Assembly: GCA_029964075.1 (NCBI GenBank)
Contig: CM057134.1
Coordinates: 18,330,905 to 18,394,904, forward strand
From: Patiria pectinifera
Lineage: Eukaryota; Echinodermata; Asteroidea; Valvatida; Asterinidae
Direction of reading: 5' to 3'
Length of the DNA stretch: 64,000 nt
Each line of letters opens with the position of its first letter. Position 1 is the first letter of the stretch. The notes beneath the pieces are model-generated. The model saw only the letters and a program-made list of their open reading frames with translations, was not told the origin of the DNA and searched no databases. This document shows positions 50,576 through 61,900 of this stretch, in pieces. Both the position numbers and the translations under genes were made by a program.

Positions 50576-53500
50576 TGGTACAGCTGCCCCCCTGCGGGCC
50601 CGGTCGGTTTAAATGGGTCATTTCAGGCACATTCGGACCCGACCAGACACGGGTTACGTTCGATTTCTTACTCTTCACCTTACAACGAACGTAAATAGAC
50701 CAAGCACGAATAAAAATCTAAACACCAGTAATAGCATTAAAGTATAGCACATAATACACGGCGCTCACAATAATTTGACGGTATGCGGCTGGCAATGTTT
50801 TCTTCTGCAGCCAAGTATAGTCACCTGCCACAATACGCATGCGTGAATACATCACGTGATTAATACAACATAACTTGATTTGAGATGTCTTTATAAGGTT
50901 TATAATTCGAATTCAGATTTGGGCAGTTTATTGTGGTTTATTTGGATTCACTGGACGCCGTTGATTCTAACTCATCTACCGATTTTTTTTCCCCTTTTAA
51001 AAATGTTTTTGTGTTTAATCAAGTCATTCTTTTCAATGAAATAAATTTCCCTTTTTTCCCCTTCAGATTTATGAGTTTGGGGATTTCTTAAGGGATGGGA
51101 AGCCACATCCGTTCGCAATTGACGCATGCGCATTGTGGTGAGTGACTATACTTGGTTGCAGAAAAAAAAAGTAAACGCGTATCTACAGCCCTTTGATAAT
51201 ACTGGAAATGTCGACGTCAAGAAGATGAGAAAAAAAGACTCGAAGATGATGACCAGGATTTGTTTGCAATCCCCGATATGCCGGTGATTGTCCTAGTGAT
51301 AACTGATCCGAACCCGCCTCCGGTGACGGATGCCTTTTTTCCCTTAGCGCGCGACGCACGTAGACCCCCAGCGGTTGTCGGCCAGACGCGTCCGTTCGCT
51401 CGCGCCGGTTCCCCCGCTTTATAAGGCAGACGGATCGCGTTTCCTGTCGTGACAACTCGAGCGGAAAAAAGAGGAACACGGTCGGGGGGAAAGATGAGCT
51501 CCTCATCCCCCCGATGATCTCCGGGGCAAGAAGTTCTAGCAATGATGCCACGCCCTAGTTTTTCATACAGCCACGGGCGGAGTAAATTGCGCAAAAAGGC
51601 CGACCTATAAGCCCATTTATGGAAGTAATATTACACGCAGCGTAACTTCATAAAGAAATATCTAATTAAAGTACTTTTAGAGTCTGGAGCCATATATCGC
51701 TTAATTAAGAGACAGCAATTTACCAAATTAATGAATGTATTGGATATCTTCAAAACATGAAACTGACGTTTCTTTTTCCTCATCGAAATGGGGATCTTGA
51801 AGGTCTTTTTTTTTTCTTTTCTTTTTTAGATTGGAGACCAATATATCTACGCATTCATTTTGCGTTTAACATTTTCAACTTTCCATATTTGTTCCCGACA
51901 TCTTCGTACGTCGAAGGCATAAACTTGAATGACGGTGCTTCAAACACGCAGTACACCACACAAAGTCATGTTTACGTTACATACGTAGTGTGGACATACC
52001 TTTCTTTTTGTGTAGTTCAGAAAAACCTGAGAAACAAAAATCATTTTACTCACACTGTGAAAACTCTTTCAACCCAATTTTTTTCTAGGATTCCCTTTAG
52101 TGTTTCTCTTCATTTTGCCACCGATAAAGCTAACCCCAAAATGCAGGCTGAACATGTTTTCCAGAGAGGGGGAAACACTGTGTGGACGTGGGCAAGTCCA
52201 CACAACGTCGCCGCTACCTGGTTTTTGTTCGGAATTCCACACAGTGAATGTTATGATTGTACAACAAGTACCAACGGTTCTCTGACCCTCACAGACCTTC
52301 GATGTCGGATAGAAATCCGAACGTCTTTTCCCCAGACAAACGGCTGGCTGCTTAATACCGATCACACATAATGTTAAATACGGAGTTGAAATAATGTTGT
52401 CAACGCGTAAATCTTCTAGATACTGCCGATAGCCGTTCCCGGAACCCGGCGATTGACACCCCTCGCTATACCCGTTCCATTCGGATGTCTCTTTTCGCCG
52501 TTTTATCGACCTTCGTTTTGTTTCTTTCTTTTCTTTTCTTTCCATTTTTTTATATATTTATATTGTAACTTGTGTGTAGTTTCATGCCTCTTGAGACACT
52601 TTAGCAACGATCTTTGAAGTTGTACGGGCATTTTATTGAGTAAACAATGGCTCACAAAACAGAACTGAGCCCTCTAGAAAATTCCTGGACACAAAACAAA
52701 TTAAAAACGAACACTTATTTAAAGCCCATGCAGTTACCTGTTTAGATTTGCATCTGTGTTCGGTTGTAGGCCTACAGTTGTTTCGTGAAAGGTACCAATT
52801 AGTATTGAAGACGATTACTAGATATTTCGGAAGATTTCGGGATACAGTTATAACAGGTACATTGTATTAACAGTAATGGAAAACAAAGTAAAACATAGAC
52901 TTGGGACCTACAATTTTGCTTGTTATAAGCAGGATGTTGTATTAACAGTGCTCTTCATATCAGGGTTCGACTGTATTTCGCAATTTTTCGGGATGTTTCG
53001 TTACATTTCGTGATAATTCGACACTTTTCGGGATATATCGAAATTGTTTGGGATATTTCCTATCGTTTGAGACCATTCGAAACCCTCCGGGATATTTTGA
53101 AACTTTTCAAGATTTCCGGAACTCGCCAGTAATTGTTTTTCCAGACATTTTCAGGGATATTCGAAACTTTTCGAGATATATCGGAAACTGTCAGGAAATT
53201 AAGTCGGAAAAAAAATCGGAAACAAAATATTCAATCACTGCCATCAACAACCTCTCACGGAAATACTTGATGTTAATGTGAGGAGTCTGCGAGTTGACTG
53301 AGAACCTCTTGACAATTTTTGCTTCTTGAGCTTTTGAAGAACACGATTTTATTTCATCGCCGTGCATTTGTAGGGTCACAACCACTAAAACAAAAATCTA
53401 AAGCTTCTATATATTGTTAGTGTCGCATATTATGCGCAGCAATTCTTGTGTCTTTTCAAGGAAATTGATGATAGTCCTGGAGAAAATTGCGTGTGGTTTT

Positions 53501-53933
53501 CTTAAAAAACAAAAACAACAAACAACCAACCAACCACCCCAACAGCCCAACAAACAAGCAAACAAAAAACGCATATGATTTTCTCAATTTAAGCCTGTTT
53601 GTCTTCTGAACCAAATAACCAGAAAGCTGTTACTGATATTGATTCAACAACGCCATTATTTTGGACAGCCACTATCGATATCCAATCGAAGCTGATTCAA
53701 ATCCAGTACTTTCAAAGACCTCAAGCATTACTACAGTCGAGTATTTTCCTGGAGAACAGAACAAACTCCCGGAAACGCTGAGAAGACATTTTCACCACCA
53801 TACAACTAACATTTCCTCGTTAAAGAAGTTAATTTCTCACATAACGTTATCCGCGTCTACGAACTCATCTTTCATGCAAGACAGTTCTTCATAACATTTT
53901 GCACAAGAAACTTTTATTTTGACGAATTTATTC

Positions 53934-53990
53934 CGAACGTGAGGTCCGCGCAGATCCGCCAGCTTACACCGAACAGGTGGCACGGGGGAC
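53934..53990. repeat. Segment shared with 50511-50575
   Basis: GAATTTATTCCGAACGTGAG, GTCCG, GCAG and CAGGTGGCACGGGG. The flanks are not similar, so this is either a small dispersed repeat or a conserved noncoding or coding module. Confidence 0.55.
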
Positions 53991-55754
53991 ACAAACTCTT
54001 TTTTTGGCAAGACAGTTCTTCGTGACATTTTGCACGAGAACCTCTCTTATTTTTACAGACCTTTTTTTAGCCAAATATGTACTTGAAATTCTTGACAGAT
54101 GATTGACCTATAAAAGACAATTACCTCAAGCCTGTAGGTTTAAGTCATTTCACAGACTGAAACACAACTCATCTTCCAAAAGAGCAGTAAAAAATGTCTG
54201 TGGCAGTTTATAGAGAGTAAAAACAGAGTGCAGTTTTCAAATTAATTTTGGATGGGCCGAAGATCCTCAAAATGAGTAATATTGTCAAATGAATATTGCG
54301 GAGCCGTGAAGTGAAGTACTGACGAATGATCTCCTTCAGGATTAGCTTGAGAGCAATTGATGAAATCAAATCGGACTGGTTAGTAATTGTCTGATCTGCA
54401 ATTGGGTGTTATATTTCTTTGAGGAATCCTTCCGTTCACAACATGCAATCAAAATGATATTAAAAACAACATCTACGAAGTTATTCCAAGCTTTGAAGTA
54501 TTTCTTGAAGTACAACATCACCATAGGTCAACGTAATGACTGATCACGCGTCAATTGAAAATCTGAATGTTCTTATTGCTATCTACACAGAAAAAGAGTA
54601 AACCAATTAAAAGAAACATACCGGTACAGCCGAAGCGACTGTGGACGCTACATGAAAAATATTCCAGAATGTAACTCAAAAGAGGGCATTCATTATTCCG
54701 TTCTTCCTCCAGAGGGCGCCGTTTAATAGACTGTTTTCCACAAGAGGGCGCTTTTCGTTACTCTGATCTTCACACGAGAGGGCTCTTATCTAAGTTGAAG
54801 ACTTTCCTTTATGAGACAGTACCTTTAAGACAACTTTTAACAATTTAACTCTTGTTTCCAACTGCATATATTTTACGTTTACATTTACATTTTACAAAAA
54901 AAAAGAAGTTATTGTACGAATGACACACATTTTTTTTTTAGCAAGAAACTTCAAATATTCACCTTTTAATACAAAGAAGTGTGGTTTGCTGGAAATGATA
55001 CTCTGTCCTAGAACTTTTTGAGGTTCAATGTCTCAACCGAAGACAGATGACATGCTATTGCTACTCATTCCTCAAATGTTTTTTTTTTTCTCAGATGTCT
55101 TGGGCAGAATGACTACAAAAAACAATTCAGCGAAACTTCAAACCGAACACCGAGCATCCTTTTTCCCCTTAATCGAAGCGGACCGGAGCCCGGGCCAATC
55201 GTCGTTTTAATTCGGCGGGGGATTAGGTATCAGCGACCCGTTGGCGTGAAGATGATTGCGGATCACGGTCCGGTCGGGTTTTTGACAAAACATTCGGCCA
55301 GTTTCTTTAACTGTCATTCCTTCTGTCTACTTTTGATTAAGGGCCAACTGTTTCGGGTGACTTCAGGAATGATTGCGAGGAGAGGCAATGAAGAGGGAAA
55401 ATGGCAAGCCATGCTTATCTTCAAACTATCTCCCGATTTTTTTTCTTCAATTCGCCGATTTCCCCAATCAAGCGTTCGTTCAACTGATAATATTTGGGCA
55501 GAGTCTGCAAAGACATTGCAGCAATAAGTCTGACTGTAGCTCTCACGGCCATTCCGGTGATGGCGGGAGAACCGCTTTTATTAATTGTTTATCTTTCATC
55601 TTTCCAATGTCGGTCTCATTCAGTGGGTTTCCTGCTAACATCACTAATATCCGATGGGAGGGCTGAGGCGTGCTTTCCCAGGCGAAGTCACTGCTTTCTT
55701 TTTAATTAACTGTTTCACACGCTGGTTTCTCTTGTTTTTTCCTCTCTCTACCAG

Positions 55755-55883
55755 CCAAATGCCAACGAGTTGATCCTCGAGGCCGCACACGTAGACCTAA
55801 ACAACTTCAATCAAACTAGAAAAACTTTTGAAGCCGTAACAACAAACATGGGCAGAGGACAACCTATGCATCAGAGTCAATAA
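55755..55883 (+). CDS. Exon-like segment ending in a stop, unidentified
   Basis: A strong acceptor (CTTGTTTTTTCCTCTCTCTACCAG) ends at 55754. The following frame is open for 42 codons to TAA at 55881-55883 and reads like normal protein (PNANELILEAAHVDLNNFNQ, then TRKTFEAVTTNMGRGQ). It would be a terminal exon. No upstream partner exon could be located, and the protein is not recognised. It lies 11 kb downstream of the completed Wnt4 reading frame on the same strand, so it is not part of Wnt4. Confidence 0.25.
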   Translation, partial: PNANELILEAAHVDLNNFNQTRKTFEAVTTNMGRGQPMHQSQ

Positions 55884-56310
55884 TGCCACTATGCAAAACC
55901 CGAATTACTCAAATGAACACCCAATACACGACCGTAGTAAAGTTTCTGAAAAGGAAATTGTCAGACTAGTCGGGGTTTTTTTTTTTTGGGGGGGGAGGGG
56001 GGTTAACATGATGCTTTACTCCACGAAAGCAAACGTGAAGTCGCACAGAAATCACGCAAGCAGACGTGATGTCACGCTCCACTGAACAGACTAGACAAGA
56101 ATCGATTTATGCCACAACCAAACCCGAATTACTCAAATTAACATCACCCAATACACGACCGCAGTAAATCTCTGAATAGAAAATTGTCAAACTAGTCGTT
56201 TTTTGGGGTAACATGATGCTTTTTTTCCACAAAAATAAACGTGAATTCGCAAAGAAATCACGCAGGCAAACGTGAAGTCGCGAGACCTGCATGTCACGCT
56301 TCACTGAACA
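55884..56310. repeat. Tandem duplication of about 220 bp
   Basis: Two copies, about 55884-56103 and 56110-56310, share in order ATGCCAC, AAACCCGAATTACTCAAAT, CCAATACACGACCG, AAATTGTCA, ACTAGTCG, TAACATGATGCTTT, AAACGTGAA and GAAATCACGCA. The first copy has expanded T and G runs. The frames differ, so it is not coding. Confidence 0.8.
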
Positions 56311-56736
56311 ACATGGCCAAGACGCGTCGGCGCGTTTTGGGTGGAGATCAAGTGTTGGCCGCGGCTCCACACGATCCGACCTTGAGGAGACGATCATCGC
56401 TGATTGGCCCAACAAACAGCCCAAGTACGTGAGCTGGACGCAGCCAGGCATGCACGACGTTGCGTTTGGCCGTTCACTCAAGCGTGTGCTGTCCCAGTCA
56501 CTACTGGAGTATGCATCGATTATTCGAGGAATTCATTCACATTATGCTCAACATGATTACTAGGACATTTTACTAAATTTCCCACAGCATTTTGTCTTCA
56601 AACAGCATGTTGTTTTTTATTTAACAGATCAAATTTTGTATTTGTCTCTGTGGTATCTTTGGTAACGCCTTCAACTCAACTGAAATATGCAACTGTCCTT
56701 TATTTTACGATAAAACCTCAATACTGGAACCAAACA

Positions 56737-56962
56737 AGAACTAGAAAGGATTACATGACGTCCAGTGGAGTTATATCAAGTTCCTAATTTAAGAACTAGA
56801 AAGAACATAATGCTGTCCATGTTTGTGAATTTCAAGTTCTTCATTTACTAGAACGGACTTAATGTTGTCCATGTTTGTGGAGTTATATCAAGTTCGTCAT
56901 TTAAGAACTAGAAAGGACTTAATGCTGTCCATGTTTGTGGAGTTATATCAAGTTCCTAATTT
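56737..56962. repeat. Four-copy tandem repeat, unit about 55-60 bp
   Basis: AAGAACTAGAAAGGA, TTAATGCTGTCCATGTTTGTG, GAGTTATATCAAGTTC and CTAATTT recur four times. The last two copies are nearly identical, the first is the most diverged. Confidence 0.85.
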
Positions 56963-57324
56963 CAGAAAAAGTATAAACGATAAAAAGATTGAAAACATTT
57001 TCGTTCTGACATTACATTTTCATACTCATATTAACACAATTCTTTCTCCCGCATGTCCTTTCTTTTCGATTTTTCTTATGGGATGAAACTTTTGCTTATG
57101 TCGTCCAAAATGACTGATGCGGACAAGCTAACACAGAGATCAGATAAGACACATGACTGTATACATCACACAATGGAAGAAAGCCATTTGCTGTTTTCAC
57201 AGAATCCTCATTTGGAACAGAATAGAGGTCGCAATTCCAAATGAAAGACTAATTTTTGCGTGGTTACCGTGTAAGTTATCTAGTCCATATACGTGAGAAT
57301 CTATCAGGTGGCCGATATCTGCCA

Positions 57325-57742
57325 CACTCTCAAAAGTCGCGGGTCAGATTTTACCTGGAATTCGTGTTATATTTCACCTGATACTCTTCCAGGTCAAAAG
57401 GAAGCTTTTCCGGGTCAAAATGACATTTTTCCGGGTCAAAATGACATTTTTTCCGGGTCAAATGACACTTTTTCCGGGTCAAATGACACTTTTCCGGGTC
57501 AAAATGACATTTTTCCGGGTCAAAATGGCATTTTTCCGGGTCAAAATGACATTTTTTCCGGGTCAAATGACACTTTTCCGGGTCAACATGACACTTTTCC
57601 GGGTCAAAATGACACTGATGTTAAGGTTTAAATTGACCCGGATAGGATCCAGAGAAGTGTCATTGTGTCATTTGACCCGGAAACGTATCGGGTAATATAT
57701 GACCCAGATTCCGGGCAAATCTGACCGAAACTTTTTAGAGTG
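57325..57742. mobile_element. MITE with CACTCTCAAAAGT-type ends carrying a minisatellite
   Basis: CACTCTCAAAAGT at the left and ACTTTTTAGAGTG at the right are inverted with two mismatches; GGGTCAGATTT near the left is mirrored by AAATCTGACC near the right. The CACTCT ends resemble the 99-bp element in Wnt4 intron 3. The interior holds the CCGGGTCA array listed separately. Confidence 0.65.
57410..57620 (+). repeat. CCGGGTCAAAATGACATTTTT minisatellite, about 10 units
   Basis: Ten CCGGGTCA units of 20-23 bp in tandem; two subtypes differ by GTCAAAATGACA and GTCAAATGACAC. Each unit contains the small palindrome TCAAAATGA or TCAAATGA. Related single words (GACCCGGA, CGGGTAATATATGACCC) lie in inverted orientation to the right, still inside the element. 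Confidence 0.9.
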
Positions 57743-58655
57743 GGTATAGTGCAACCTCATTTTCAAACCACCTTGCGAACGACTGATGGCTTACAATACA
57801 CTGATGCCTTCCGTGAGGACACACAAACTGTCATAGCATTTACTTTCGTAAATACCAAGTAGATAAGCATCTGCAACAGTATTTCAGGAACGAGGCTAAC
57901 TGTCCCCCACATCCCTGCGATTTCCCATCATATTCATCTGCCTCACCTGCAGCTGCTGAGGGCAGGAATTGAACAAAAAATTGGGGAATTGGAAAAATAG
58001 GAGAAAAGAAGAGAGAGAGAATAAATGTACGAGAGAGAAACTCGCCCCAGGCAAAACAAGTAATGAAAAAGTCGCCCAGGCGTGAAATTGCACAACGAGC
58101 GAAGGGAAGTTTGCAGATCACCCATGCGATTGTCGGGGACGGGAGGGAAGTAGTAATAATGGCGGGTCTTCGTGATTATCTCGGGCTCCCGTGACATATT
58201 TAATCACACCACAAATGTGTGTTTAAGCATTTAGAGAGGAGCATCCGTGTGGGTTGAGTGCGGATGTACAGAGGGAGAACACGAAGAGGATGCGAATGTG
58301 GGGCAAGAGAAGAAATGACTGCGCGTCTTTAGTTGCTTACATTAGATTTTCGCAGCTGAAAACGGTGTAAATCATTATTGTTGGACGAGTCTTAGGACAA
58401 ACTTAAGGAGACATATAAGTTAAGCTAATTTTACGATATGTTATTGCGAGACGGCAATGGTGCATTTGTGGTGGAAGAATCACAGATAAATTACGGCCAC
58501 GCAATTAACTGGTTAACAGCACATTATTTTTTCTAATATTTAAAGTGTATTAATAAATGTATACCAAAATATCACCTGATATGGTAATGGTAGTAAACGG
58601 ATACTTGGCAAAGGATAGTGAGAAATAAACAGATTGTTTTTCTTGATGTAATGAT
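57743..58655. other. Intergenic, nothing recognised
   Basis: Purine-rich around 57990-58040 (GAAAAGAAGAGAGAGAGA) and 58250-58320. Open frames here follow composition and carry no motif. Confidence 0.35.
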
Positions 58656-58915
58656 TAGGGGAGTATGGCCTACTGGTTAGGGTCCTTGATTCATGATCAG
58701 ATGGTCAGGGGTTCGAATCTACCTGCTGGTCATAATTATGTTGTGTCCTTGGGCAAGCCACTTCATCCCAACTTGCCTGTGTCCACGGCATTAACATTAG
58801 CTGTGATGGATCAGCATGCCATCCAGGGGGAACATTATATTCTCAGTCGTTTGATGCCACTGAACCCGGAGATAAACGCCGTTATGATGAGCCATATTGG
58901 CTCGTAACAGACTTT
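58656..58915 (+). mobile_element. tRNA-derived SINE, plus strand
   Basis: GGGGAGTATGGCCTACTGGTTAGGG (A-box region) and GGGGTTCGAATCTACC (B box) are at tRNA spacing. They are followed by TTGTGTCCTTGGGCAAGCCACTT, CATCCCAACTTGCCTG and a tail AACCCGGAGATAAACGCCG...GGCTCG. It is the best-preserved SINE of the window and matches the intron 5 SINE in its body word. Confidence 0.8.
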
Positions 58916-61900
58916 ACTTAGTTCTGATTCAAGCATCCTGTTTTGGTGGGGGGCTTGAGTTGGAACCACGATGCCCCCGTAGAAATTCCACTTCATCCGC
59001 CCCAAATTAAGAAAGCGACGTGCGTACACGAGCGTAATGCCAGCTGGATTCTTAGATCACCAGAATAGTCGATAACAACAACCTGGAAAAAAATTATATC
59101 CGAATCTCAACAATGTCACCTTTGCTCATTCCAAATGATTTGACAAGATCGCACATTCAATGCGTTCCCCGCTTGAAAAAACCCAAACACCTGTCCAAAG
59201 GTGCGATAATGTTCGGCACTTTGTGTCGAAACCAATCATCGGTGTTTGGAAGTCGCCATTTTGGACAGCAAGATGCCAGAGAGAGTCAATGAAGAGGCAA
59301 AAACAGCGGCCTCTGGCCGAAGGCGTCTACTGTTTGTGACCTTTTGAACAGTTATGTTTGTGGATTTCGAGGAGAAATCCCACGCTTGTGAGATGAAACT
59401 CTGACTAAATATCAATTGATTGATATCGATTTCAGTTTTACAAACACCCAGCTGTGAAGAAAGTGGGCGAGCGATCTGCAAGTTCCTTGTAACCTTTTTA
59501 AGTATACGCTATTCAGAAAAGGGTACGGGGTTGAATTTCCTTGAATGGTTTCAAGTCATACAAGTTTAGTAAATTAAAAAGCTTGCTATGGTTTATTTTT
59601 CGAGCTGTCAGATGTCGATATTTTATTGATAATATGGACGGTTTGTGAGCGCAGCGGTGTTAATATTGCATAACTATGCACGCCCGAAGACGAGACAAAC
59701 TGCGAGTACGTAGCTAAACATCTCAAGGCGTACAAGTCCTTATTAATGCGGATTCCATTCTGTCGGGATGAACAAACCACAGAACAACACCGCGGCGTTT
59801 ATCTCCTATAGCGCAGTCCCAAACTTGCCTCGCCATCTCAAGCAAGACGGGTTCGCGGGCAGCCTCTGGGCTACCTCTCGTCTCCGTTCATCAAAATTAA
59901 ACCGTCTGGTAGCTGCCTGCCTTGCGCACCGACCGCCCACCATCCTCCCGCGTCACTGATGAACAGGGCCCTCCGTGTGTTGTTTTTTTGTATAACATGA
60001 CCGGGATTTCATCAAACCATGTCCGGCAGTTTCCAGCTGACTTCACTGCTCTCGATTTATAACAAGCACGCGCCCCGGGCGCGTGGAGCGAATCCCCCCG
60101 CTTTGCATCTCTCCAATCGTCCCCCTGACGAACCACAAAGCGACCGTATAGCATCTTCTTCAACGCCTAGGGTCGGTCATCTGTGGGTTTTAATAAATAT
60201 AAGCCGGGGTCTTTATGCCCACTCAAGGGGATGACTCCAGGGTTGAGATGGCAAGAGATTGCAAGGTCCTCTCAGCCGGGAAGGGACCGATGAGAGATTA
60301 TCCAGTGGGAAGGAAGATGGTGTTTAAGCTTTGAGGATAGATTCGGAGACAGCGGGATAGATTGGGAGAAAGTACCTAGCACCAAGAAGGAGTCTGTGCC
60401 ATCCTTGTCGCTGGTATTTGTTTCGGCGGGTCGGTAGCCCGGTTTGGACCAAGTATAGAAAGGGCGTATCTTTTAACAAATAGTCAAGATACCGACTGAT
60501 TTCTCCAGTTCTTGAGAACTAGTCTCGATCGATGGTTGATACGAAAAACACACCGGAGCTTACCGTATATTTTTCTAAGTCAATACACCTGATTTGTTAT
60601 TTAACTGATTTTAGTCACGATCAACTCACCGCTAAATAACTCCTCAAATCTCACAACAAGAGTACATCTGAAAGACAGACGATTTCTTAAAACACCTAAA
60701 GGCGATTGCCTGATGTATATAGAATGGTTTGGTTGGTAGTTTAGAAGTAAAGCAAAAAATACCATGAAACAATAAAGAGTTACATTGAGATACAGAAAAT
60801 CGTCAAAGTCGGGTTTGCAGATCAAGACAGGGGATGGTAGAGGGATGTTACTAAAAACGGTTTAGCGGAAGGTATAGCCTATCATAAATACGAACTCTGT
60901 CTATGTACACTGCGACGGATCAGTACATGATCAGTACACGTAGGAGAGAGGACAATTGTGCTGAGCAGAGGAACGTCCGTAACATGATGAAGGATTGCAG
61001 AGCACAGGGGTCTGTGGGTGCAACGCTTGGGACAATGACGGTGACGATCAGTTACAACGATATGGGACTGTCATGACGAAGATGGCTTGGCATATAGAAA
61101 TGACGACAAAGGTATACACAAACAACAAGGTGACAATGATTGTGTTAATGATAGGCCATTATGGTAAAGATGATGACGTCCATGTCAATTGCCACTGCAA
61201 ATGACACAAAATGACAACGACAATGCAACTTTTAGACGACTTTGGCAATGGAGAAGTCAATGACGATGAATGACAATCACAGCTTCACCAGCATGTAAAC
61301 TAACTATGACAAAATGACAACGAGTAGCAGAAGCAAGGCAGTCTTAGCGTCTTGCCAGGTATACACAAAAGACACTGTTTGCCCAGATGTAATTGTGACA
61401 CAATAATCCAGTATCTAATCTAGTATCTTCATCTAAGCAAACTGGGAGTCCTCTGCAAATTTCCAATTACTATCTGCAGCATGCGACAGGCAGGTCAATA
61501 TATTTCAGGCAGTACGTGTTCAAGCTGAAATTAAAATGCCTTAATCTTCATTTACTCTGATGTTTTATCACTTGCACCTCTCCTACCAAAGTGTTTATTT
61601 TCGTTTCTTAAGTCACGGTGGATTTGGCTGTTATCTACCAACGATGATGCTCTCGATATAGCCGGCCTTATCAAATATCAAAGGGATGCCAATTTTGGCC
61701 AGGTAAATTGATCCTGAGGACGCGTGCCGTTGAATAAAACATATCACGCGACGAAGTCGGTGTCCATTAAAGATGACCGAAGTGCCCCTGGCCCAAAAAT
61801 GTCCATACAAGAAAGACTGTCAAGCAAGGAAAGTGTGAAAGTGGTGTAAACGTCCTAACTGTGGTCACTCATTGCCAAGAGGGAAAATCTCATATAAGCG

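Larger units (their letters stand above)
49807..55754. other. Intergenic stretch, no supported gene
   Basis: Contains a shared segment at 50511-50575 and 53934-53990 (listed separately), a duplication of CAGTTCTTC..ACATTTTGCAC.AGAA (53882 and 54012), and a run of TTTCGGGATATTTCG-like words at 52820-53200. Long open frames at 51757-52371 (plus) and 51183-51594 (minus) have no recognised motif. A YAACCAACCAACC simple repeat lies at 53521-53540. GAGGGCGC words recur near 54686-54780. Confidence 0.35.

Noticed and set aside
51757-52371. 204-codon plus-strand open frame
   Set aside because: Begins in a low-complexity phenylalanine run, has no motif, and an overlapping long minus-strand frame exists at 52069-52545; composition explains both.
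57293-57631. Open frame encoding PGQND/FSGSND repeats
   Set aside because: A by-product of a minisatellite with units close to 21 bp inside a MITE, not a gene.
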